DNA from: Nonlabens sp. MB-3u-79
GTDB taxonomy: Bacteria > Bacteroidota > Bacteroidia > Flavobacteriales > Flavobacteriaceae
Reading direction: 5' to 3'
NCBI RefSeq assembly: GCF_002831625.1
Contig: NZ_CP025116.1
Location: 620,001-684,000 of the forward strand
DNA: 64,000 nt
Shown here piece by piece: positions 27,727-35,659 of this stretch. The notes beneath the pieces are model-generated. The model made no database searches, was not told the DNA's origin, and was given only the letters and a program-made list of their open reading frames with translations. Position 1 is the first letter of the stretch. Each line of letters begins with the position of its first letter. The position numbers were made by a program, and so were the translations under genes.

Positions 27727-29063
27727 CTTACAAATGATAGTTCCTGAGCGTTTTTATTTTTGGATACTTTGAAATTCTTATATGCCAGCTCTCCATTTAC
27801 AAAGGTTTGCATAACACGACTTTTAAAAGTTACTCCTTCAAATGGAGACCAGCCACATTTTGCTAGCACATTCTCCTTGGTCACTGTCCATGGATTATTG
27901 GTATCTACGACAACAAGGTCTGCTTTATAGCCTTCTCTTATATAACCTCTTTTTTCTATGTCAAATAATAAGGCTGGGTTGTGACACATTTTCTCGACTA
28001 CTTTCTCGATAGTAATTTTTTCATCGTGAACAAATTGTAACATCGCAGGTAATGCATGCTGTACTAAAGGTCCACCACTAGGACAAGAAGTATACGGGTT
28101 TGATTTCTCTTCTAAGGTATGTGGTGCGTGATCTGTTGCGATGACATCTATGCGATCGTCAAGTAGGGCTTCCCATAATTGTTCTCGATCAGCAGCTGTT
28201 TTAACTGCAGGATTCCACTTGATAAACTTTCCTTTAGTCGCATAATCTTCATCACTGAACCACAAGTGATGTATACAGACTTCTGAAGTAATTTGTTTAT
28301 CTACTATAGCTTCTTTGTTGGAGAAAAGAGCTGTTTCCTTGCCCGTTGATAAATGGAATACATGTATTCTAGCGCCAGTTTCCTTTGCTAGCTCAATAGC
28401 TCCACTACTGCTTATATAACAGGCGTCTTCATCTCTTATCACGGGATGCTGATCCATAGGGATGTCATCTCCATATTTGTCAAAGGCTTTTTTAAAATTT
28501 GCTGTAATTGTAGCCTCATCCTCACAATGAAGAGCGATGCGCAGTTTTACATTCAAAAAAATCTCTCTTAGCACTTCTTTATCATCAATGAGCATGTTAC
28601 CTGTTGAGGAACCTAAGAAAAGTTTTAATGCGGGTACTCTAGAGGTGTCTACTTTTAAAATCTCTTTTAGATTATCATTTGTACCACCAAACATAAAGGC
28701 ATAATTTGCATGACTATCTCGCTGAGCGATAGCCATCTTACTTTCCCATTCCTCAATAGTTGTGGTTTGGGGATTGGTATTAGGCATCTCCATGAACGTA
28801 GTGATTCCACCAGCGACTGCGGCAGCACTTTCTGTTGCAATAGTTGCTTTATGAGTAAGGCCTGGTTCTCTAAAGTGCACTTGATCATCGATGACCCCAG
28901 GCAATAAATATTTTCCCTCTATGTCAATGATTACGGTATCTGCATTTTTAGCACTGATGCTTTCTGCAATTTCAATAATAGTATCACCTTCTATATACAC
29001 ATCACCTTCTTTTGTTACCCCATCAGTAACAATCTTTGCATTTTTAATTAAAGTCTTTTTCAT
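27723..29063 (-). CDS. pyrC: Dihydroorotase (class I)
   Basis: A 446-residue amidohydrolase that closes N-carbamoyl-aspartate to dihydroorotate in pyrimidine synthesis. Visible features are EMPNTNPQTT near 93-102, KLFLGSSTG near 147 with the bridging lysine, HCEDEA near 178, HVFHLSTGKE near 235, and ATDHAPHT near 307-314. The first metal-binding motif, normally HxH, reads QVH (IDDQVHFREPG, about 57-67), so one ligand is glutamine. This variant may be normal in Bacteroidota. ATG 29063 overlaps the GT2 stop by four bases. Confidence 0.88.
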   Translation of the reverse strand: MKKTLIKNAKIVTDGVTKEGDVYIEGDTIIEIAESISAKNADTVIIDIEGKYLLPGVIDDQVHFREPGLTHKATIATESAAAVAGGITTFMEMPNTNPQTTTIEEWESKMAIAQRDSHANYAFMFGGTNDNLKEILKVDTSRVPALKLFLGSSTGNMLIDDKEVLREIFLNVKLRIALHCEDEATITANFKKAFDKYGDDIPMDQHPVIRDEDACYISSSGAIELAKETGARIHVFHLSTGKETALFSNKEAIVDKQITSEVCIHHLWFSDEDYATKGKFIKWNPAVKTAADREQLWEALLDDRIDVIATDHAPHTLEEKSNPYTSCPSGGPLVQHALPAMLQFVHDEKITIEKVVEKMCHNPALLFDIEKRGYIREGYKADLVVVDTNNPWTVTKENVLAKCGWSPFEGVTFKSRVMQTFVNGELAYKNFKVSKNKNAQELSFVR

Positions 29064-29791
29064 ATCTCTAGTTTCCCTATCAAACTTTTCATTTTCATTA
29101 TCATTACTCCCATTACCGCTTCATTTATGATGCTACTGCTCATCTTAGACTGCCCCCTAGATCTATCTGTAAAAATAACAGGTAGCTCTATGATTTTTGC
29201 ATTCAATAAAAAGGCTTTAAACTTCATTTCTATTTGAAATGCATAGCCTACAAATTTAACCTTATCTAAATTAAATTTTCTTAAAAGAGAGGCTCGATAA
29301 CAAACAAATCCAGCGGTAGTATCATGAATATTAATTCTAGTTATCAATCTCACATATTTTGAGGCAAAATAAGACAATAAGACTCTTGACATGGGCCAGT
29401 TCACTACATTTACTCCTTTTACATACCTGCTCCCTATAGCGAGGTCGGCGCCTTTTCTTGCGCAAACGTCGTATAGATAAGGTAGATCGTTAGGGTCGTG
29501 TGAGAAGTCTGCATCCATCTCAAAAATATACTCGTAGTCCCTATTTAAAGCCCATTTAAATCCATGAATGTAAGCGGTTCCAAGACCTTGTTTACCTTCA
29601 CGCTCTTCTATAAATAACCGGTCAGGGTATTGCTTTAAATTATTTTTCACCACTTGAGCGGTACCGTCTGGAGAAGAATCGTCCACAATAAGAAGGTGTA
29701 GGTGCTGATTTTGATTTAAAACAGCATCTAACATCAATTGGATATTCTCCAATTCATTAAATGTAGGAATAATAATTAGCGTATTTTTCAT
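29060..29791 (-). CDS. Polyprenol-phosphate mannosyltransferase-like GT2
   Basis: A 243-residue glycosyltransferase family 2 enzyme. The nucleotide-sugar motif is IIIPTFNELENI (about 5-16) with VDDSSPDGT near 36, and the catalytic DxD is MDADFSHDP near 93-101. The later GSRYVKG and RGQSKMSS segments match polyprenol monophosphomannose synthases, which make polyprenyl-P-mannose for O-mannosylation or cell-envelope glycans. There are no membrane helices. I chose ATG 29791 over TTG 29803 because the latter lies in a -7 box. It opens a three-gene operon. Confidence 0.85.
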   Translation of the reverse strand: MKNTLIIIPTFNELENIQLMLDAVLNQNQHLHLLIVDDSSPDGTAQVVKNNLKQYPDRLFIEEREGKQGLGTAYIHGFKWALNRDYEYIFEMDADFSHDPNDLPYLYDVCARKGADLAIGSRYVKGVNVVNWPMSRVLLSYFASKYVRLITRINIHDTTAGFVCYRASLLRKFNLDKVKFVGYAFQIEMKFKAFLLNAKIIELPVIFTDRSRGQSKMSSSIINEAVMGVMIMKMKSLIGKLEI

Positions 29792-29800
29792 AATCAACGG

Positions 29801-29808
29801 CAAAAATA
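29801..29808 (-). promoter_or_regulatory. -7 box of the GT2/pyrC/DUF4296 operon (TATTTTTG)
   Basis: A TAnnTTTG match on the minus strand that ends nine bases before the ATG at 29791, implying a nearly leaderless transcript. Confidence 0.5.
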
Positions 29809-29867
29809 AACAATAAATCAGCCAGCTATGTGAACCTTTGTTAAATCATGTTATTTTTACCATCTCA

Positions 29868-30518
29868 ATGGATATAGAACTACGTCATATAGAGCTCAAC
29901 GACTGGATCAGCATTACCTTATTATTTTGTGTAATGATGCTCGCGGTTGCCAAATGGTTTTCTAAGTTTCATATTACCGATTTATTAAGCGCTTACTTTA
30001 AAAGCCGATTCATCAAACTCTCTAGGAATAGAGAGGAAGGTTCTTCTGTATTAATTACAGGTAGTGTGATCGTATACACTATCAACGTAGCACTATTTAT
30101 ATACATATATTATAAAAAGGAGCAACAACTTCCGATAGCACTTAATGGCTATTTACTATGCTTGACATTTGTTTCTGTTTTTCTTCTCACCCAACACTTT
30201 ATTGGAAAACTTATTGCAACCCTATGCAATTTTGAGGAATTACTAAATACGATTGATCATCATAGAAATATTTATAGAGCAATGTTTGCTTATGCACTTC
30301 TTATAATCAACTGTATTGTTATTTATCTGTACAACATGAATGAGATGGCTCTACTCACTGCCCTCATTTTCATTGGATTTATGCTTTTTATTTACCATCT
30401 GATATTAATTTACACCTATAGAAGCCTACTATTTTCTACTCATTTGTATTTTATTTTGTACCTTTGCGCCCTTGAAATCACACCCTATCTACTTTTGTAT
30501 AAGTATTTTATGCTGTGA
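29868..30518 (+). CDS. DUF4271 membrane protein
   Basis: A 216-residue inner-membrane protein with six or so helices (first at about 12-30, then 60-83, 92-110, 135-152, 155-175 and 188-208). It matches the DUF4271 pattern common in Bacteroidota, usually next to uroporphyrinogen-III synthase, as here. I chose ATG 29868; the TTG at 29838 would lengthen the N-terminus by ten residues not expected in the family. The function is unknown. The stop is followed 33 bases later by hemD on the same strand. Confidence 0.8.
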   Translation: MDIELRHIELNDWISITLLFCVMMLAVAKWFSKFHITDLLSAYFKSRFIKLSRNREEGSSVLITGSVIVYTINVALFIYIYYKKEQQLPIALNGYLLCLTFVSVFLLTQHFIGKLIATLCNFEELLNTIDHHRNIYRAMFAYALLIINCIVIYLYNMNEMALLTALIFIGFMLFIYHLILIYTYRSLLFSTHLYFILYLCALEITPYLLLYKYFML

Positions 30519-30550
30519 AACCTTGACTCTAATAGAAAACATATATATAT

Positions 30551-31291
30551 ATGAAAGTGAAAACAATTTTAGTTTCCCAACCTGAACCTAAAATGGAAAA
30601 TTCACCATATCAGAATTTGGTGGATAGAACAAAGGTAAAAATCGATTTTCGCTCCTTTATACATGTTGAAGGAGCTGCTGCAAAGGAGGTGCGCGAGCAA
30701 AAGATTGACCTTTCCAAGTTTACTGCTATTGTTTTAACAAGCCGCAACGCAGTAGATCATTTCTTTAGAGTAGCTGAAGAAATGCGTTTTAAAATTCCGG
30801 ACTCTTTAAAATACTTTTGTCAAAGTGAAGCTGTAGCTTATTATCTACAGAAATATGTAGTTTACCGCAAACGCAAGATTTATGTAGGGAAAAGAACCTT
30901 TCTAGAGTTATGTCCTCTTATAAAGAAGCATAAAAACGAGGTTTTTTTAGTTCCTAGTTCTGACAAATTAGGAGATTCTACTCCAACAGAATTAGATAAA
31001 CTAGGTGTCAAATGGACCAGTGGTACATTTTTCCGCACAGTGATCAGTGACCTATCAGACCTTGCAGATGTGAAGTATGATGTTTTAGTGTTCTTTAGTC
31101 CTAGTGGAATTGAATCACTCTTTCAAAATTTTCCTGAGTTTACACAAGAACAAACTCGCATTGCAGTGTTTGGTAACACTACCATGAAGGCCGCTAAAGA
31201 TAAAGGCTTAAGAATCGACATTCAAGCGCCTACTCCAGAGTCTCCATCGATGAGTATGGCTATAGAAAATTATATTAAAGACAAGGGTTAA
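30551..31291 (+). CDS. hemD: Uroporphyrinogen-III synthase
   Basis: A 246-residue, low-conservation enzyme that inverts ring D and cyclises hydroxymethylbilane in haem synthesis. The two alternating domains show VSQPEP at 8-13, TSRNAVDHFF near 63-72, and FFSPSGIESLF near 178-188, the family's conserved segments. It follows the DUF4271 gene by 33 bases; an (AT) run immediately precedes the ATG. A strong bidirectional terminator follows. Confidence 0.9.
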   Translation: MKVKTILVSQPEPKMENSPYQNLVDRTKVKIDFRSFIHVEGAAAKEVREQKIDLSKFTAIVLTSRNAVDHFFRVAEEMRFKIPDSLKYFCQSEAVAYYLQKYVVYRKRKIYVGKRTFLELCPLIKKHKNEVFLVPSSDKLGDSTPTELDKLGVKWTSGTFFRTVISDLSDLADVKYDVLVFFSPSGIESLFQNFPEFTQEQTRIAVFGNTTMKAAKDKGLRIDIQAPTPESPSMSMAIENYIKDKG

Positions 31292-31350
31292 GTCTATATT
31301 CTGTTTTCGCCTTGAGCTGAGCATAAATTACAGGCTACATTACAACAAAC

Positions 31351-31387
31351 AAAAACGTCCTGAATAACTTATTCAGGACGTTTTTTT
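31351..31387. terminator. Bidirectional terminator between hemD and pckA
   Basis: A 16-base perfect stem (31351-31366 with 31370-31385, core ACGTCCTGAATA) with a three-base loop, followed by a T-run on both strands. It lies 60 bases beyond the hemD stop and 21 beyond the pckA stop. Confidence 0.93.
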
Positions 31388-31407
31388 ATGACTTATAATG
31401 TTAAGGC

Positions 31408-33021
31408 TTATAGTTTCCTTGGTGGTCCACCAGCAAGGATTTCTTCTGAGGCTTGCTCTTCAAACTTTTTAAAGTTATCGATAAAGAACTGTCTCAATTT
31501 TTCAGCAGTTTCATAATAACCTTTGTCGTTATTCCAAGATTTACGCGGACTCAAAACTTCTGTAGGCACATTTGGGCATGTTACCGGTTGCGCAACACCA
31601 AACATAGAGTGATAGTGATAATTGCCTTTGTTAGCTTCTTCTAGAGAACCATCAAGAGCTGCAGTAATCATCGCACGGGTATACTTCAATTTCATACGAC
31701 TTCCCACGCCATAAGGACCTCCTGTCCAGCCTGTATTTACAAGCCATACTGTAACTCCAGACGCCTTCATCTTCTTGCTCAACATATCTGCATACACTGT
31801 AGGATGCAAAGGCATAAAAGGAGCTCCAAAACACGCTGAAAAACTAGGGACTGGCTCTGTAACACCGGCTTCAGTTCCAGCAACTTTTGCCGTATAACCA
31901 CTTATAAAATGATAAGCGGCTTGACCAGGAGTCAATTTAGATATAGGTGGTAAAACCCCAAAAGCATCTGCTGTGAGGAAAAATATATTCTTTGGATTCT
32001 TACCTACTGACGGCTCCTTGATGTTTTCAATATGGTAGATAGGATAGCTTACTCGTGTATTTTGAGTAATAGAAGTATCTGCAAAATCAACACTGTTATC
32101 TTTATTAAAAATGACGTTTTCTAATATAGCACCAGGTTTGATCGCATTGAATATTTCTGGCTCTCCTTCTGGATCAAGGTTAATCACCTTTGCATAACAA
32201 CCTCCTTCAAAATTAAAGACTTCGTTATCTTCTGTCCATCCATGCTCGTCATCGCCTATCAATGCTCTTTCTGGATCTGTAGAAAGTGTTGTTTTACCAG
32301 TCCCACTTAACCCAAAGAAAATAGCGGTGTTATCATCTTTACCTACATTGGCACTGCAGTGCATAGGCAAGGTGTTTTTATAAACAGGTAAAATAAAATT
32401 GAGAGCACTAAAAACTCCTTTCTTGATCTCTCCTGTATAACCAGTTCCTCCAATTAGAGCTATTTTTCTAGAAAAGTTAAGAATAGCAAAATTATGCTGT
32501 CTTGTTCCATCTTCTTCAGGAACAGCCATAAATCCTGGTGCGTTGATAACAGTCCACTCCGGATCAAAACCATCAAGCTCTTCTTCAGTTGGCCTGATAA
32601 ACATGTTATATGCAAACATGTTGGACCAAGGATACTCATTAATGACTCTTAATTTAAGTCGGTAATCTTCGTGAGCACAGGCATAAGCATCCCGCACAAA
32701 AAGTTCTTTACCATCTAAATAGGCCGTCACCTTATTCAAGAGTGCGTCAAATTTATCTGACTCAAAAGGAAGATTGATATTGCCCCACCAGACTTTATCT
32801 TCCGTCACCTCATCTTTTACAATGAAACGATCCATAGGAGAACGACCGGTAAATTCACCTGTATGAACCGCAAGGGTGCCGTTAGCAGTTTCTTTACCGC
32901 CATAATCATCTACAGATTTTTCTTGTAGAATTTCAGGCGTGAGTTGGTAATTGATTTTGGAATTTTTGATTCCCCATTTGGTTAACGCAATCGATTGCGA
33001 AATAGAGGTGTTTGAACCCAT
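31408..33021 (-). CDS. pckA: ATP-type phosphoenolpyruvate carboxykinase
   Basis: A 537-residue enzyme that converts oxaloacetate and ATP to phosphoenolpyruvate and CO2, the committed gluconeogenic step. The kinase-1a loop GLSGTGKTTLS (about 240-250) and kinase-2 region GDDEHGW (near 265) are clear, as is MHCSANVGKD just upstream with metal-binding residues. The length is normal for the ATP-dependent class. ATG 33021 has a -7 box at 33048-33055. Together with the malic enzyme in this window it links C4 acids and PEP/pyruvate. Confidence 0.96.
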   Translation of the reverse strand: MGSNTSISQSIALTKWGIKNSKINYQLTPEILQEKSVDDYGGKETANGTLAVHTGEFTGRSPMDRFIVKDEVTEDKVWWGNINLPFESDKFDALLNKVTAYLDGKELFVRDAYACAHEDYRLKLRVINEYPWSNMFAYNMFIRPTEEELDGFDPEWTVINAPGFMAVPEEDGTRQHNFAILNFSRKIALIGGTGYTGEIKKGVFSALNFILPVYKNTLPMHCSANVGKDDNTAIFFGLSGTGKTTLSTDPERALIGDDEHGWTEDNEVFNFEGGCYAKVINLDPEGEPEIFNAIKPGAILENVIFNKDNSVDFADTSITQNTRVSYPIYHIENIKEPSVGKNPKNIFFLTADAFGVLPPISKLTPGQAAYHFISGYTAKVAGTEAGVTEPVPSFSACFGAPFMPLHPTVYADMLSKKMKASGVTVWLVNTGWTGGPYGVGSRMKLKYTRAMITAALDGSLEEANKGNYHYHSMFGVAQPVTCPNVPTEVLSPRKSWNNDKGYYETAEKLRQFFIDNFKKFEEQASEEILAGGPPRKL

Positions 33022-33047
33022 GATAATCCGTTTAGTTAGATATCACA

Positions 33048-33055
33048 CAAAAATA
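33048..33055 (-). promoter_or_regulatory. -7 box of the pckA promoter (TATTTTTG)
   Basis: A TAnnTTTG match on the minus strand, 26 bases upstream of the pckA ATG. Confidence 0.45.
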
Positions 33056-33075
33056 TAACACTAAAATGGGTCTCA

Positions 33076-33471
33076 CTAATTATTAATAGAATTATGTGAA
33101 ATGATTTTCCACAATGCAAAAAACCAACCTGATATCAAGCTTAAACCGCCCAAAGGGGTTATAGGTCCTAGGAATTTTAAATTTACATGCAGCCATTTAG
33201 ACAAAGAAAGCCCATAGATACTAAAAGAAAAAAGAATCATTCCGATAACAAAAAGGTACAATAATATATTTTTTGAAGCATCGGTTAGTAAGGTTACTTG
33301 AGAAAAAGCAATCAAAGCAATCGCATGAAATAATTGATACCGCACACCAGTTTCAAAACTTTTTACTTGTTGCGGCTCCAATACTTTTTCAAGTGCATGT
33401 GCCCCCAATGCACCTAAAATTACAGCCATTACAGCAAAACTACACCCAGCAATTAACAACTTTCTTTCCAT
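33076..33471 (-). CDS. DUF423 membrane protein
   Basis: A 131-residue membrane protein with four helices. The N-terminal GALGAHALEK (about 21-30) and YQLFHAIALIA (about 46-56) are the DUF423/YgdD signatures. No function is established. It lies 54 bases upstream of pckA on the same strand, but pckA has its own -7 box in between. Confidence 0.85.
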   Translation of the reverse strand: MERKLLIAGCSFAVMAVILGALGAHALEKVLEPQQVKSFETGVRYQLFHAIALIAFSQVTLLTDASKNILLYLFVIGMILFSFSIYGLSLSKWLHVNLKFLGPITPLGGLSLISGWFFALWKIISHNSINN

Positions 33472-33524
33472 TGTATTTTAAGTTTAACTTAAGACTCTTA
33501 ACTTGGCACTAAAATACAACAGTA

Positions 33525-34889
33525 ATGAGACACATCTTAATAATAGGTGCCGGAAAATCTACCGGAGTACTGGTAGATTATCTTTTAAATAAATCTAAGG
33601 AACATAAATTACAGCTCCTTATAGCCGACAAAAATATACAAAGCGCTCAATTCCTGAGTAAAGACCATGAAAACGCCACAGCTTTAGAGTTGGATATTTT
33701 TGAACCAGAGCAACGCAAAAAGCAAATTCAAAAAGCAGATATCGTGATTTCTATGCTTCCTGCTAGATTTCATATGGAAGTTGCTAGAGACTGTGTGGCT
33801 TTTAATAAAAACATGGTTACCGCGAGTTACGTCAGTCCAGAAATGGAATCTCTTGATAAAGAGGTGAAAGAAAAGGGGCTCATTTTTATGAATGAAATAG
33901 GTGTTGATCCAGGAGTGGACCACATGAGCGCCATGCAAATCATCGATCGCATTACCAGTAAAGGCGGTAAACTACTGCTTTTTGAATCTTTTACAGGTGG
34001 ACTAGTCGCACCAGAAGATGATAATAATCTGTGGAATTATAAATTTACTTGGAATCCTCGTAATGTTGTTACCGCCGGTCAAGGTGGTGCTGCAAAATTT
34101 ATTCAAGAAGGCAAGTACAAATACATCCCGTATAACCGCCTCTTTAGAAGAACAGAATTACTTGACGTAGAAGGCTACGGACGATTTGAAGCACTAGCTA
34201 ATAGAAACAGCCTTAAATATAGAGATATATACGGTCTCAAAGACATTCTTACCTTATATCGCGGTACTATGCGACGTGTAGGCTTTAGCAAAGCATGGAA
34301 TATGTTTGTACAATTGGGAATCACTGATGACACCTATACCATAGAAGGCTCTGAAAACATGACTTATCGTGATTTTATCAATAGTTTTCTTCACTATTCT
34401 CCAACTGATAGTGTGGAATTAAAGATGCGCCACGAACTAAAAATAGATCAAGACGACATCATGTGGCTCAAACTTGAAGAGCTGGATATTTTTAATAACG
34501 AGAAGAAAACTGGACTTAAGGACGCGACTCCTGCACAAATGCTCCAATCCATATTAGAGGATTCCTGGACACTTCAACCTGGCGAAAAAGACATGATCGT
34601 GATGTATCATAAATTTGGGTATGAATTAAATGGTGAGAAAAAACAAATAGACAGTACTATGGTATGTCTAGGTGACGGAGATTTTCAAACTGCCATGGCA
34701 AAAACGGTAGGACTACCTGTTGCGATTGCAGCCTTGAAAATTTTAAATGGAGCATTTACAGAACCAGGCGTACAAATCCCTACTAAGGCTTCTGTATACA
34801 ATCCTATCCTTAAAGAATTAGAAGAGTATGGCATTCGCTTTCGCGAAAGCGAGACAGAATATCTAGGCTATAATAAATTGCATTTATAG
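33525..34889 (+). CDS. Saccharopine dehydrogenase-like oxidoreductase
   Basis: A 454-residue protein of the saccharopine reductase family. The Rossmann loop is IIGAGKSTG at about 5-13, and NEIGVDPGVDHMSAM near 124-138 is the conserved substrate-domain segment. Such enzymes act in lysine degradation or on carboxynorspermidine or related imines; the substrate is uncertain. Residues RFRES (438-442) near the C-terminus derive from a palindrome copy, which also forms part of the final 17 residues. A strong hairpin follows the stop. Confidence 0.85.
   Translation: MRHILIIGAGKSTGVLVDYLLNKSKEHKLQLLIADKNIQSAQFLSKDHENATALELDIFEPEQRKKQIQKADIVISMLPARFHMEVARDCVAFNKNMVTASYVSPEMESLDKEVKEKGLIFMNEIGVDPGVDHMSAMQIIDRITSKGGKLLLFESFTGGLVAPEDDNNLWNYKFTWNPRNVVTAGQGGAAKFIQEGKYKYIPYNRLFRRTELLDVEGYGRFEALANRNSLKYRDIYGLKDILTLYRGTMRRVGFSKAWNMFVQLGITDDTYTIEGSENMTYRDFINSFLHYSPTDSVELKMRHELKIDQDDIMWLKLEELDIFNNEKKTGLKDATPAQMLQSILEDSWTLQPGEKDMIVMYHKFGYELNGEKKQIDSTMVCLGDGDFQTAMAKTVGLPVAIAALKILNGAFTEPGVQIPTKASVYNPILKELEEYGIRFRESETEYLGYNKLHL
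34835..34852. repeat. Palindrome in the 3' end of the saccharopine dehydrogenase-like gene
   Basis: An 18-base perfect palindrome (TCGCTTTCGCGAAAGCGA) read as RFRES at residues 438-442, 12 codons before the stop. Confidence 0.95.
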
Positions 34890-34913
34890 AATCAACTAAC
34901 TTTTTTAAAACAA

Positions 34914-34957
34914 ACAACAGCCAGTGGTTACAGATGTAACGACTGGCTGTTGTCATT
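34914..34957. terminator. Terminator after the saccharopine dehydrogenase-like gene
   Basis: A two-part stem: ACAACAGCCAGT (34914-34925) with 34942-34953, then GTTAC (34927-34931) with 34936-34940 around a four-base loop. A TCATTTTC tail follows. The minus strand has a T-rich tail as well, so it may also have ended the decayed gene on that strand. Confidence 0.85.
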
Positions 34958-34960
34958 TTC

Positions 34961-35187
34961 TTAATTATTTCTTGATCTATTTTTAAAAAAAGGAAAATAA
35001 AATAAAGCAAGGTAGCCAGTGAACCTATAGCAGCTGCGACATAGGTGCACGCCGCCCAGTTTAAAGCGTCTTTTGCTCCAGCAGGCTCTTCTGGAGACAA
35101 CATTCTATTATTTTTTAACCAGGCCAGTACACGATGACTCGCGTCATACTCCACAGGTAGCGTCACAAAAGCAAATGAAATAAACTT
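34961..35187 (-). pseudogene. Remnant of a YugP-type membrane zinc metallopeptidase (C-terminal end only)
   Basis: From about 35169 the minus strand reads FVTLPVEYDASHRVLAWL and, later, AKDALNWAACTYVAAAIGSLATLLYF, which match the end of YugP/Zn_peptidase_2 proteins. The catalytic N-terminal half with its HExxH motif is missing; an in-frame TAA lies only 14 or so codons upstream. In the present frame the ORF runs on through the neighbouring terminator, but adding one T to a seven-T run (34985-34991 region) would give KNRSRNN and a stop at 34961-34963, just before that hairpin. This suggests a truncated and frameshifted gene rather than a functional small protein. Identification is from memory of the family. 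Confidence 0.7.
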
Positions 35188-35251
35188 TTTTGAACAGAAC
35201 TCTACTTACGTAATTTTAAAACTAACTTGCAGAGCACTAGAATAAAAGCTG

Positions 35252-35647
35252 TTGAAAACAAAAAAACAAGACCTAACAAATAGAGCGGATATTCAAATTC
35301 TAGTGAACAAGTTTTATAAGAAAATAAGGTCTGAAAATACTTTGGGGCCCATTTTTAACCGGACCATAAAGAACTGGCCTGCTCATTTAGATCATATAAC
35401 TAACTTTTGGGAAAGCAGTCTATTCCTGACTAAAGGCTATCAAGGAAATCCAGTAACAGCACATCAAAAACTAGATCAACAGGAAAATAATTCTATTGAA
35501 ATGAATCATTTTGGCATCTGGATCAACCTTTGGGTAGCCACCATTAATGAATTGTATGAAGGTCCAATAGCTGATCTTGCCATAAGACGAGCCCGCAATA
35601 TGGCCAGTATATTATTTATAAAAATAGTTGAGGCCAGAGGTCACTAA
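35252..35647 (+). CDS. Group III truncated haemoglobin
   Basis: A 131-residue globin of the trHbP type. The segment RADIQILVNKFYKKIRSENTLGPIF leads into the family's conserved region (split here), with WPAHLDHITNFWES at about 45-58 and the distal/proximal region TAHQKLDQQE (proximal-type His near 73) and HFGIWINLW (about 87-95). It would bind haem and O2 or NO; it may have redox or NO-detoxification roles. No ATG exists before residue 84; a stop lies three codons upstream of TTG 35252, so TTG (or the preceding CTG) is the start. A near-consensus -33 TTTG/-7 TAATTTTA pair sits upstream. Confidence 0.82.
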   Translation: MKTKKQDLTNRADIQILVNKFYKKIRSENTLGPIFNRTIKNWPAHLDHITNFWESSLFLTKGYQGNPVTAHQKLDQQENNSIEMNHFGIWINLWVATINELYEGPIADLAIRRARNMASILFIKIVEARGH

Positions 35648-35659
35648 TGATCAATTGAT

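Noticed and set aside
30541-30552. AT dinucleotide run upstream of hemD as a regulatory repeat
   Set aside because: It is only about six units long in an AT-rich gap and has no second copy to compare.
34810-35166. A 118-codon minus-strand frame taken as an intact gene
   Set aside because: Only its first 60 or so residues resemble a protein family; the rest is translation of a terminator hairpin and antisense of the neighbouring gene, so I treat it as a pseudogene remnant.
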